DNA from: JADJNW01 sp964549655 | GTDB lineage: Bacteria > Bacteroidota > Bacteroidia > Chitinophagales > Saprospiraceae | Length of the DNA: 30,419 bases | Assembly: GCA_964549655.1 (NCBI GenBank) | Contig: CAZJXN010000051.1 | Coordinates: 1-30,419 of the forward strand | Direction: 5' to 3' | Part shown: piece by piece, positions 24,103-30,419 of the stretch | How the letters are laid out: each line of letters starts with the position of its first letter | How positions within the stretch are numbered: the first letter of the stretch is position 1 | Notes under the pieces: model-generated | What the model saw: the letters and a program-made list of their open reading frames with translations, nothing else | Database searches by the model: none | Told to the model about the DNA's origin: nothing | Made by a program: the position numbers and the translations under genes

Positions 24103-24149
24103 TGGAGGAGAATATTTGGTCTGGGAAATATTTAGTTAGAACGATAAAT

Positions 24150-24225
24150 TTCACGCAAAGTCGCCAAGTCGCCAAGTAGGTAACACTTTCTTGTCGGATT
24201 CAAAACTGCTGCGACTTTGCGTGAA
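24150..24225. repeat. Inverted repeat of the 'cacgcaaagtcgcc' intergenic word family
   Basis: ttcacgcaaagtcgc (24150-24164) and gcgactttgcgtgaa (24211-24225) are a perfect 15-base inverted pair around 46 bases. tcgccaag is repeated in tandem at 24161 and 24169. Such 'cgcaaag' words are recurrent between Bacteroidota genes (from memory), and a relative (cgcgcaaagccgcaacg) occurs near 17970 in this window. It lies between the WG gene's start and the membrane protein's end. Confidence 0.6.
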
Positions 24226-24294
24226 TTATTTAGTGTATCAGCACATTAACAAATCAGCATAACTTGTCCCGCAAGGCGGGATCAGCAAATTGGT

Positions 24295-25740
24295 TTACCG
24301 GTCTGCTTTTTTAATAAACGCCTGCAAATCATCCAGCGACGCTATGCTTTCCTTCTCTACATTCATTTCAAACACATACTCACTGCCAGAAGCGCGTTTC
24401 AGGTCGCTCATTTCTTTTTTGAAATCACTTTGCGTGAAGAGCGCGATTTTATTATCGGGCAGTACGGCTACCAATTTATTATCAGCGCTTGGGCTGAATC
24501 GGAATTTTTGCCAATCGTAATAAGGTAACCCAACAACCGTGCGGTTATTGCCAGTGATAAGATAAACGGTAATGAGTTCTTTAACAGATTCTGGCATTGC
24601 ACCAAAATCAAAATCCGCTTGCAAAGCGATGGCGTCTTCCATTTTCCAAATGATATCATAATTGTGAATACCAAAACCTTGTACATTCATCGTGCGGCGG
24701 AAGATGGCTTGTCCTTCGAGAATCGCTTCTTTCTTGCTCAGCAACTGCATATTGGCTTCATACTCCGCCAACAATTTTTTATAATCCGCTTTCGCTTGTT
24801 CCAATTCCGCGCCTTGCAAAGCCAGCCGAACGGGAATGCTGTACATGGAATCGCCCAACAAAGTCAATTGATATACACCCGCTTCTTTGGTTGGCTTCAA
24901 TTGTTTTTTCGTCCATAAGTCTTGTTTGGTGACCCATTTGTTGTTCTTAGGTGCTTTTTCCTCGTCATTACCTGCATAATTCAATACTAAAGGCGATTTA
25001 CCTTGCAATTCTGGACATTGTTTGACATCCAAATCGTAGAAAGCGAGGTTATTTTTTTCGTCATACGTTGGCATCTTGGGGCGCTTCGGAGCGGCAAAAT
25101 TTCGTTGAGAAGCCATACTATCGCTTTGTGAAACCTGCGCTATATTTTCACGTTGTGGCGTTGCACTTGGACCTTGATTGAGCCAGTTGCCAGCCTTTTC
25201 GTCAAAAAACCAGAAATCATACGCGCCGTCCACTTTGGAAGGAAGACTCACGGCAAGACTTTTGCCCTCTGCAATTTTCACCGGACGATTTTCAGTTGAA
25301 CCATTTATTTCAAACATACCAGCGGTCTGCATCCATTCGTCTTCGCCACCCGATTTGCGCACCCGCATCGGAATGCCCGACGCAATGATTTCGGCAGGGT
25401 TGTGAAATTCTTCAAAACGAATCGTCACGGGCGTGGTCACTACTTGTCCTTGTTCATCCACAAAAGCATTGGCTGGGATGTCAATCGTTGTACCGGATGT
25501 TAAAGTCAAAATGGTGGGCTGGGTCGGATTTTCAATCACTAATTTTTCAGTAGGAGTCGGAATTTCTTGAAAGGGTTCGGTAACGGTCAGTTTTGCAAAT
25601 TGTGGTTGTGCCTGTACTTGGTCGGTACTTTGTGCTTGTGACTCGGATGAATAGGGATTGGTAAAATACCAAATACTCACCGCTGCGACAAGTGTCACTG
25701 TAACTGCAATTAATAAATTTTTGGTGGAAATAGCACTCAT
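24295..25740 (-). CDS. Membrane-anchored Bacteroidota family protein with an IPANAF...SGIPM domain
   Basis: 481 residues. A short cytoplasmic N-terminus is followed by one membrane segment (about 8-26) and an Ala/Gln/Pro-rich linker (~30-70), so the bulk is periplasmic or exported. Residues ~75-200 carry GTTIDIPANAFVDEQG, FEEFHNPAEIIASGIPM and an AGMFEINGS segment. I recall this 'IPANAF-x-D ... F-[HN]-x-[AP]-[AE]-[DE]-I-x-x-S-G-I-P-M' pattern from an uncharacterised Bacteroidota protein family, but cannot confirm a Pfam name. The middle (~215-330) contains a helical stretch around 300-340 (LEQAKADYKKLLAEYEANMQ), and the C-terminus ends with a short acidic/basic helix (LDDLQAFIKKADR). Function unknown. 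A full -7 box lies 64 bases upstream, and the WG gene is next downstream. Confidence 0.8.
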   Translation of the reverse strand: MSAISTKNLLIAVTVTLVAAVSIWYFTNPYSSESQAQSTDQVQAQPQFAKLTVTEPFQEIPTPTEKLVIENPTQPTILTLTSGTTIDIPANAFVDEQGQVVTTPVTIRFEEFHNPAEIIASGIPMRVRKSGGEDEWMQTAGMFEINGSTENRPVKIAEGKSLAVSLPSKVDGAYDFWFFDEKAGNWLNQGPSATPQRENIAQVSQSDSMASQRNFAAPKRPKMPTYDEKNNLAFYDLDVKQCPELQGKSPLVLNYAGNDEEKAPKNNKWVTKQDLWTKKQLKPTKEAGVYQLTLLGDSMYSIPVRLALQGAELEQAKADYKKLLAEYEANMQLLSKKEAILEGQAIFRRTMNVQGFGIHNYDIIWKMEDAIALQADFDFGAMPESVKELITVYLITGNNRTVVGLPYYDWQKFRFSPSADNKLVAVLPDNKIALFTQSDFKKEMSDLKRASGSEYVFEMNVEKESIASLDDLQAFIKKADR

Positions 25741-25803
25741 AACTCAAGATTGTTTTTAAAGATGATATGATAGATGTAAAAACAAGGACGGATTTGATAA
25801 ATT

Positions 25804-25811
25804 CAAATATA
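25804..25811 (-). promoter_or_regulatory. Candidate -7 promoter box (TATATTTG) for the IPANAF membrane protein
   Basis: TATATTTG on the minus strand, a full match to TAnnTTTG. The implied leader is about 57 bases. A TTG lies 15 bases further upstream, closer than the usual 18-21. Confidence 0.45.
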
Positions 25812-25969
25812 GCCTAATTTTTCATACAATGAAATAGGCAAGCTAATAACTTCGACCAGTTATTTACTTTATTAGATGAAATTATCAATTATTAGCAGAA
25901 CGCTAAGAAGGAAAGGAAGTAACAGAAGTAAAGTTATTTTATACAAACAAAAATGATTTAGCAGAATCG

Positions 25970-25997
25970 GCTTAGGAAATTTTAAAATTTCCTAAGC
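25970..25997 (-). terminator. Perfect 28-base palindrome after the dehydrogenase operon
   Basis: gcttaggaaatttt followed directly by its reverse complement, with no mismatch. It lies 65 bases after the stop of the small-subunit gene, the last of the three-gene operon. It could be a terminator hairpin or a site for a dimeric DNA-binding protein. No clear T run follows on the minus strand. Confidence 0.5.
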
Positions 25998-26061
25998 TGC
26001 ACTCCACTCCGTCTAAATTATATTAATTAAATAAATCACATAAATCAAGGTTTAGACAGTT

Positions 26062-26655
26062 TTACCCCGCCCAAGCCTTATCGCCTTTTTTATAATCTAC
26101 TGTTTCATAGCCACCTGGAATTTGTGAATAGCGTAATGCTTGCGTGCAGCCAATTTCGGAGGTGAAATAACCTGTTATCGTTAAAGATTTCATTGTGCTG
26201 AAGAACGGGTCTACGTTTGGCGCGGAGGGGAGTTTCCAAGATTGCACCATTTCTTTGAATGCGTCGCGCTCGTCTTTCGCCTGCTGCTCATAACGCTGCG
26301 TGAGTTGTAAACGATTCTCTTCCGAAGTATCTGCAAATTTTACACCATATTTAACTTCTGCCTCGCTGTCTATTTGAGTCAAGGTCTGCATCATATAATC
26401 CGAAAACTGCTTTGAATAACAATCTGCTAACATTTTTATAATAAATTGCGGAACCCCTGCTGCCTTTGCGCCTGGCGTATCGGTGGTTGGAATAATAATC
26501 TCCGCTAATTCAGCAATGATATTTTCTTGCGCAGTTGTTATATTAAAATAAGGATTTAAAATCATAGGATTCTCCCAAGCCTTTAGAATATTGGGCAAGG
26601 CGATGGTGCCGCCGAGTAGAATTGCTGCTTTTTTGATTGCGTCGCGTCGTAACAT
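26062..26655 (-). CDS. Gluconate 2-dehydrogenase subunit 3 family protein (TAT-exported small subunit)
   Basis: 197 residues. It begins with a twin-arginine-type signal: R3-R4-D-A-I-K-K-A followed by AILLGGTIALPNIL. The mature part matches the gluconate 2-dehydrogenase subunit 3 family: ITTAQENIIAELAEIIIPTTDTPGAKAAGVPQFI near the start, and a C-terminal FFSTMKSLTITGYFTSEIGCTQAL. In known FAD glucose, gluconate and glucose 3-dehydrogenases this gamma subunit carries the signal and helps export and mature the signal-less GMC subunit. It is the last gene of an operon with a GMC dehydrogenase and a Gfo/Idh/MocA oxidoreductase; in most known clusters small and GMC subunits are adjacent. It is the likely partner of the 28007-29716 gene. 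The family assignment is firm; the export role is inferred from homologues. Confidence 0.85.
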   Translation of the reverse strand: MLRRDAIKKAAILLGGTIALPNILKAWENPMILNPYFNITTAQENIIAELAEIIIPTTDTPGAKAAGVPQFIIKMLADCYSKQFSDYMMQTLTQIDSEAEVKYGVKFADTSEENRLQLTQRYEQQAKDERDAFKEMVQSWKLPSAPNVDPFFSTMKSLTITGYFTSEIGCTQALRYSQIPGGYETVDYKKGDKAWAG

Positions 26656-26667
26656 AACTTTTTATTT

Positions 26668-26701
26668 AGATGCCAGATGCCAGATTAGTAGATGCCAGAC
26701 G
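26668..26701 (-). repeat. Leader word repeat (CTGGCATCT) before the small-subunit gene
   Basis: On the minus strand the leader reads CGTCTGGCATCT, a 3-base gap, then AATCTGGCATCTGGCATCT, ending about 13 bases before the ATG. A similar element, with two units instead of three, precedes the Gfo/Idh/MocA gene. Confidence 0.65.
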
Positions 26702-26742
26702 CACGAAAGGAGCGCCCAATAACAAATAACCAATCACAGCCT

Positions 26743-27942
26743 CTAAACTACTTGTTGAGAAATTTCCCCTGAAACTTTATTTTTCAAAATCACTTTCTTC
26801 CGCCCGTCCGGCATCAATTCATCTTTAATATGCCAGTGATTGTCGTCAAATGCTACAAAAGGCGAAGCCTCTGTCACATCCGTTCTGCCGCGCCAATCAT
26901 CTAAAATAACCGGCTCCCATTTCTTGGTTTGCACCGATTTGTAACAAGCGTCCATGATGGCATTCACCACATACCCATCGTAAAAACTTTCCATTGGCTG
27001 CGTGCCTTTGTCTATGGCGTCAAACATATCCGTGAACATGTGCGTGTAGCCCAATGCATTGATTTCATCGCCCACTGGAAATAACCAACCTGATGCGCTT
27101 TCTGCTTTTTCCGCAACATAACTGCTTTCTTTTGCTGCTGTAAATATCTCAAAACCAGTACGCAAGAAGTGATCCGTTCTTATAATGCCTTCTGTACCAG
27201 ACACTTCATCCCGTAAATCCATTCCACCTCGAAATGACCAACTCACTTCAAATTGCGCCATCGCACCATCCGCATATTTTACCATTCCAACCGCGTTGTC
27301 TTCCGCTTCAATCGGCTTCACTTGCGTGGCTGCCCAGCACACGACTTCTACCGGTCGAATATCTTTGCCAATATAATTCCGAGCGATTTCTATACAATGA
27401 CAACCTAAATCTACAATCGCGCCACCACCTGCTTTTTGCAAATCCCAAAACCACGGCGAGTGCGGTCCTGGATGCGTCTCGCGGGAGCGCGCCCATGTCA
27501 CTCGACCAATCACGCCATTCTGCACCGATTCCAGCGCTTTCAACGTTTTCGGCGTGTAAGCCAAATCCTCCAAGTAGCCATTAAAAATACCCGCTTTTTC
27601 TACCATCTCCAACATCTCCTTTGCCTCTGCGCCCGTGCGCCCTAAAGGTTTGGTACACAACACCGCTTTTTTATGTTTGCAACATAATTCTACCGCTTCA
27701 AAGTGCAAATCATTCGGCAAACCAACGATTACGGTATCCACTTCTGGATCACTAATAGCTGCTTCTAAGCTAGTTACATATTTTGGAATATTCCATTCGT
27801 CTGCAAAAGCTTTGCCACGTTCCTCACTGCGGGAATACACGACTTGCACTCGATTCGCACCGCGATGCTCGTGTAAGGCTTTTGTATAAAACCAACCAAT
27901 TAATCCTGTGCCAAGCATGGCTATTTTTCGTGGTGTGTGCAT
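26743..27942 (-). CDS. Gfo/Idh/MocA family oxidoreductase
   Basis: 399 residues with no signal. The Rossmann fold shows GTGLIG at 11-16, and the family's Lys lies in TKP (97-99), where Thr replaces the usual Glu of EKP. GGGAIVDLGCHCIEI carries Asp178 and His182, corresponding to the family's second catalytic pair. A C-terminal tail (~350-399) is longer than the core fold. These enzymes use NAD(P) to oxidise or reduce sugars and cyclitols; some members instead act on 3-keto-glycosides. Its position between a GMC dehydrogenase and its small subunit suggests it acts on the product of that dehydrogenase. A signal-less cytoplasmic enzyme inside an operon for an exported complex is notable. The substrate is not known. 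Confidence 0.85.
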   Translation of the reverse strand: MHTPRKIAMLGTGLIGWFYTKALHEHRGANRVQVVYSRSEERGKAFADEWNIPKYVTSLEAAISDPEVDTVIVGLPNDLHFEAVELCCKHKKAVLCTKPLGRTGAEAKEMLEMVEKAGIFNGYLEDLAYTPKTLKALESVQNGVIGRVTWARSRETHPGPHSPWFWDLQKAGGGAIVDLGCHCIEIARNYIGKDIRPVEVVCWAATQVKPIEAEDNAVGMVKYADGAMAQFEVSWSFRGGMDLRDEVSGTEGIIRTDHFLRTGFEIFTAAKESSYVAEKAESASGWLFPVGDEINALGYTHMFTDMFDAIDKGTQPMESFYDGYVVNAIMDACYKSVQTKKWEPVILDDWRGRTDVTEASPFVAFDDNHWHIKDELMPDGRKKVILKNKVSGEISQQVV

Positions 27943-27955
27943 AGTTTTGAATTTT

Positions 27956-27982
27956 AGATGCCAGATTAAAAGATGCCAGACG
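27956..27982 (-). repeat. Leader word repeat (CTGGCATCT) before the Gfo/Idh/MocA gene
   Basis: On the minus strand the leader reads CGTCTGGCATCT, TTT, then AATCTGGCATCT, ending about 13 bases before the ATG. This is nearly the same sequence and position as the element before the next gene of the operon. Confidence 0.65.
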
Positions 27983-28006
27983 TTTAGACTGCCAACTGCT
28001 TAATAT

Positions 28007-29716
28007 TTAAATTTCTCGTTTTTTCAATACCTCCACCGCATGATTTGCCGCTCGCGCCGTCAACGCCATAAACGTCAACGACGGATTTTGCGTACCGGTA
28101 GAAGTCATCGCTGCACCGTCAGTGACGAATACATTTTTGCAGGCATGAAGTTGATTCCACTCGTTGAGCAACGATGTTTTGGGATCTCTTCCCATGCGAG
28201 CACCGCCCATTTCGTGGATGTCCAAGCCCGGCGCTTGTTTTGAATCATTAGTGCGAATATCTTTAAAACCAGCTTTTTCGAGCATTTCAGAAGCTTGCGT
28301 GAAAAAGTCTTTCAACATTTTTTCATCATTGTCATCATAGCCAATCTCAGTATGCAAAATTGGAACGCCCCACTCATCTTTCTCCGTCGTATCTAAAAAT
28401 ACGCGGTTGGTCACTTTGGGAATTGTTTCGCCCATGTGCTGCAAACCCATACTCCAATTGCCCGGCTCTGTCAATTCTTGTTTCAAAGCTTTACCAAAAC
28501 CATCGCCACCGCGCCACCATGCTGACCGATCAGAGCCGCCGGAAATCGCGTAACCTCGCATAAAGTCGGTTTGTTGCTTTTGTACATTTCTAAAACGTGG
28601 AATGTAATAACCGTTCGGACGCTTGCCGTAATAATATTTGTCTTGAAAGCCTTCATACTCGCCAGAAGCCCGACCGCGATAGTTGTGAAACGCCACGTGT
28701 GTACCCAACAAACCATTGTCATTGCCCAAGCCATTCGGAAAACGAGCCGATTTAGAATTCAACAAAACCAGATTGGTATTGATACAAGCTGCCGTTACAA
28801 AAATGACTTTTGCATAATATTCGGTGACTTCTTTTGTATTTTTATCAATGACGCGTACACCTTTTGCCCGTTGCTTTTTTTCATCATAAATGATGGATTC
28901 TACCACTGCATCTGCGCGTAAAGTCATTTTTTTCGTCTTTGCTGCTGCTGGTATCGTCGCGGAATTGGCGCTAAAATACGCCCCAAACGGACAACCGCGA
29001 TAGCACAAATCTCGGTGCATACATTTGCCACGCCCCAGCGCGAGTTGCTCCGGTGTGGGCTGCGTGATGTGCGCCACCCGACCGATAATGAGTTGGCGGT
29101 CAGTATAATTTTGAGCCAAACTTTTTTGCAAATGCTCTTCTAAGACATTCAAATTCATCGGCGGTTGAAAAATGCCGTCGGGCAATTGTGGTACGCCGTC
29201 TTTGTTACCAGACACCCCTACGAAACGCTCCACATAATCATACCAAGACGCCAAATCTTTGTACCGAATGGGCCAGTCCACTGCAAAGCCGTCTCGTGCC
29301 GGACCTTCAAAGTCAAACTCACTCCACCGCTGCACCTGCCGCGCCCACAAGAGGGACTTGCCGCCCGTCTGATACCCGCGAATCCAGTCGAATGGCTTGT
29401 CCTGCTTATAAGGATGTTCTTTATCTTTTACAAAAAAATGTTGCGTTCCTTCATTCAGCGCATAACATTTTGCCAGTACTGGATTATCATTTTCCACATC
29501 CAATGTCACTTGTCCATGATGCTCAAATTCCCACGGATGCTTGTTCATGGTCGGATAATCCACAATGTGCCGCACATCGCGTCCGCGTTCCAACACTAAT
29601 GTTTTCAAGCCCTTCTCACACAATTCCTTCGCTGCCCAGCCGCCTGCCATGCCCGAACCAATGACAATTGCATCAAACTTATTTTTCTTCGCCGCTTCTA
29701 TATTCAGATTCGCCAT
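28007..29716 (-). CDS. GMC-family FAD dehydrogenase with a [3Fe-4S]-type cysteine motif
   Basis: 569 residues. The FAD-binding GSGMAGG lies at 20-26 and LERG at 42-45. The active-site pair is His501 (DIHEMGGARMG) and Asn544 (GTQNPSLTF), as in GMC oxidoreductases. Cys232, Cys238 and Cys242 form C-x5-C-x3-C-P-F-G-A; the same spacing binds a [3Fe-4S] cluster in the FAD glucose dehydrogenase of Burkholderia cepacia (Cys212/218/222). It has no signal peptide, so export probably depends on the TAT-signal small subunit encoded two genes downstream. It is the first gene of a three-gene operon with a good promoter at 29797-29826. Likely role: periplasmic oxidation of a sugar or glycoside (for example at C3), passing electrons on through the cluster. 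The partner cytochrome c usually encoded nearby is not in the window. Confidence 0.9.
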   Translation of the reverse strand: MANLNIEAAKKNKFDAIVIGSGMAGGWAAKELCEKGLKTLVLERGRDVRHIVDYPTMNKHPWEFEHHGQVTLDVENDNPVLAKCYALNEGTQHFFVKDKEHPYKQDKPFDWIRGYQTGGKSLLWARQVQRWSEFDFEGPARDGFAVDWPIRYKDLASWYDYVERFVGVSGNKDGVPQLPDGIFQPPMNLNVLEEHLQKSLAQNYTDRQLIIGRVAHITQPTPEQLALGRGKCMHRDLCYRGCPFGAYFSANSATIPAAAKTKKMTLRADAVVESIIYDEKKQRAKGVRVIDKNTKEVTEYYAKVIFVTAACINTNLVLLNSKSARFPNGLGNDNGLLGTHVAFHNYRGRASGEYEGFQDKYYYGKRPNGYYIPRFRNVQKQQTDFMRGYAISGGSDRSAWWRGGDGFGKALKQELTEPGNWSMGLQHMGETIPKVTNRVFLDTTEKDEWGVPILHTEIGYDDNDEKMLKDFFTQASEMLEKAGFKDIRTNDSKQAPGLDIHEMGGARMGRDPKTSLLNEWNQLHACKNVFVTDGAAMTSTGTQNPSLTFMALTARAANHAVEVLKKREI

Positions 29717-29796
29717 AATTTTTTTTGATTCTTTCCAATCCTCCTATCTTCCCATTTTCCAGCGGGAAAGCATAAGAGCGTTAGCAATTAGGATTC

Positions 29797-29826
29797 CAAA
29801 TATATGCCAATTTGAGGAATTGCAAA
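29797..29826 (-). promoter_or_regulatory. Promoter of the GMC dehydrogenase operon
   Basis: On the minus strand: TTTG (29826-29823), an 18-base spacer, then TATATTTG (29804-29797). Both boxes match the Bacteroidota -33/-7 consensus, the best example in the window. The implied leader is about 74 bases to the ATG at 29716 and includes a purine-rich word (gggaagataggaggattgg) at 29735-29753. Confidence 0.6.
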
Positions 29827-29881
29827 GCCAAATGGAATTTTTTATGGAGGAGAAATTTGTAGGTTTCGTATGGTAGAAAAT

Positions 29882-30328
29882 TCAAACATTCAACAACCGC
29901 CGATGATAATTTACCTGACCCAGATGATAGGTCAAATGCGCTACTAAATGCACCAAAAAGAATTCCGTCGTCATTTTGTAATCAAATACTTCCATCGGGT
30001 AATCCTCCTCTAATTGTTGTGGCGTTATTTTTTCCAGCGACTTCGCCACTACTACAATCGTATCTTCTACCATGCGAATCAATTCCGTTCTCGGCACATC
30101 TTTGTTTGAAAATTCTAAATCTCGATTTCTGACGTAGCCTGTATTTCCAAACGGAACGCCTAAATAAGTATTCAAATTTCCGACTAAATGCAGACAGAGA
30201 TTTCCTGCGGAATTGGTAATATTTTTATCTACTTTCCAGATATTTTGTTCATCCTGATATGACTCAATTTCGTGCTTCAGTTTTTCTAAGTCTCGGCGAA
30301 AAAGGGTTTGAAGAGTAGTAGTGAGCAT
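29882..30328 (-). CDS. DinB/DUF1572 family protein
   Basis: 148 residues, four-helix bundle, cytoplasmic. It belongs to the DinB superfamily, DUF1572 branch: FRRDLEKLKHEIESYQDEQNIW at the start and FFLVHLVAHLTYHLGQVNYHRR at the end. The metal-binding triad of DinB-like proteins is present: His47 (in LCLHLVG), His131 and His135 (H-x3-H). Members are thiol or metal-dependent enzymes or stress proteins; no specific reaction can be assigned. It is a single gene with its own -7 box. The upstream neighbour lies beyond the window. Confidence 0.88.
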   Translation of the reverse strand: MLTTTLQTLFRRDLEKLKHEIESYQDEQNIWKVDKNITNSAGNLCLHLVGNLNTYLGVPFGNTGYVRNRDLEFSNKDVPRTELIRMVEDTIVVVAKSLEKITPQQLEEDYPMEVFDYKMTTEFFLVHLVAHLTYHLGQVNYHRRLLNV

Positions 30329-30359
30329 GATTGGTAAGGTTATATTTGAACATCCTCCG

Positions 30360-30367
30360 CAAAAGTA
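30360..30367 (-). promoter_or_regulatory. Candidate -7 promoter box (TACTTTTG) for the DinB gene
   Basis: TACTTTTG on the minus strand, a full match to TAnnTTTG, with an implied leader of about 25 bases. The same octamer precedes the EEP-family gene. No clear -33 TTG. Confidence 0.4.
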
Positions 30368-30419
30368 ACGACGATTTCGACCATTTAAAAAGACTTTTGA
30401 TGTGTATAAAAATAAAATA

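Larger units (their letters stand above)
25741..26061. other. Intergenic region of about 320 bases
   Basis: Between the dehydrogenase small-subunit gene's stop and the membrane protein's start, both on the minus strand. It contains the membrane protein's promoter box near 25807 and a perfect 28-base palindrome at 25970-25997 that probably ends the upstream operon. The rest is AT-rich, with nothing else recognised. Confidence 0.6.

Noticed and set aside
24150..24225. Inverted repeat plus tandem word as a CRISPR array
   Set aside because: Only two 8-base tandem units, no spacers of constant length and no cas genes nearby.
1..30419. tRNA, rRNA, insertion sequences, toxin-antitoxin or defence genes
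   Set aside because: No cloverleaf, rRNA-like stretch, transposase motif or recognised defence or toxin family was seen on either strand.

Overview
The window looks like a piece of a Bacteroidota chromosome, most likely from the Saprospiria/Chitinophagia side. Three kinds of evidence support this. Two very large secreted proteins end in type IX secretion (T9SS) C-terminal sorting domains. Several genes are preceded by the Bacteroidota -7 promoter box TAnnTTTG and lack an obvious Shine-Dalgarno sequence. The family set (WG repeats, HYR-like adhesin modules with dockerin and cohesin-like domains, PA2169, DUF6496, DUF3817, Mpo1-like) is also typical. The species cannot be named from the sequence alone. 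The window contains one 100-N scaffold gap. I found no rRNA, tRNA, CRISPR array, transposase or phage gene.

Layout. 1-5 kb: a T9SS-secreted PQQ-type sugar dehydrogenase with Ig, PA14 and DNRLRE modules, then a small lipoprotein and a secreted endonuclease/exonuclease/phosphatase-fold protein on the other strand. 5-5.6 kb: non-coding, with the gap and a 'gagcgaccaagaga' low-complexity repeat. 5.6-10.7 kb: a 1695-residue HYR-like adhesin with dockerin, cohesin-like and T9SS domains. 10.8-12.5 kb: stress-type small genes (DUF6496, two tandem PA2169 ferritin-like proteins, a small membrane protein). 12.6-15.6 kb: HMG-CoA lyase, Mpo1-like dioxygenase, PhyH-type dioxygenase and a VOC protein. 15.9-17.9 kb: a secreted long coiled-coil protein. 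18.1-20.2 kb: a DUF3817 membrane protein and an MFS sugar transporter. 20.3-25.7 kb: a 1258-residue WG-repeat protein and a membrane-anchored protein of a Bacteroidota family. 26.1-29.7 kb: an apparent three-gene operon with a GMC flavoprotein dehydrogenase, a Gfo/Idh/MocA oxidoreductase and a TAT-signal gluconate-dehydrogenase-type small subunit. 29.9-30.3 kb: a DinB/DUF1572 protein.

How the genes work together. The clearest functional unit is the 26-29.7 kb operon. The GMC subunit has no signal peptide but carries the Cx5Cx3C-P-x-G-A motif known to bind a [3Fe-4S] cluster in FAD glucose dehydrogenases, and the small subunit carries a twin-arginine signal that could take it across the membrane. 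A Gfo/Idh/MocA enzyme is encoded between them, which fits sugar or glycoside oxidation followed by further processing. The MFS transporter and the secreted sugar dehydrogenase elsewhere in the window also fit carbohydrate use, but they are not in that operon.

The most unusual features are three. (1) The coiled-coil protein is built on a very regular 11+11+11+7 residue super-repeat. (2) A conserved stem-loop occurs three times within 2.5 kb, each time directly after a gene on the same strand. (3) Many gene borders carry short iterated 'words', some placed identically before two consecutive genes of the dehydrogenase operon. No known defence system or obviously new multi-gene machine is visible.
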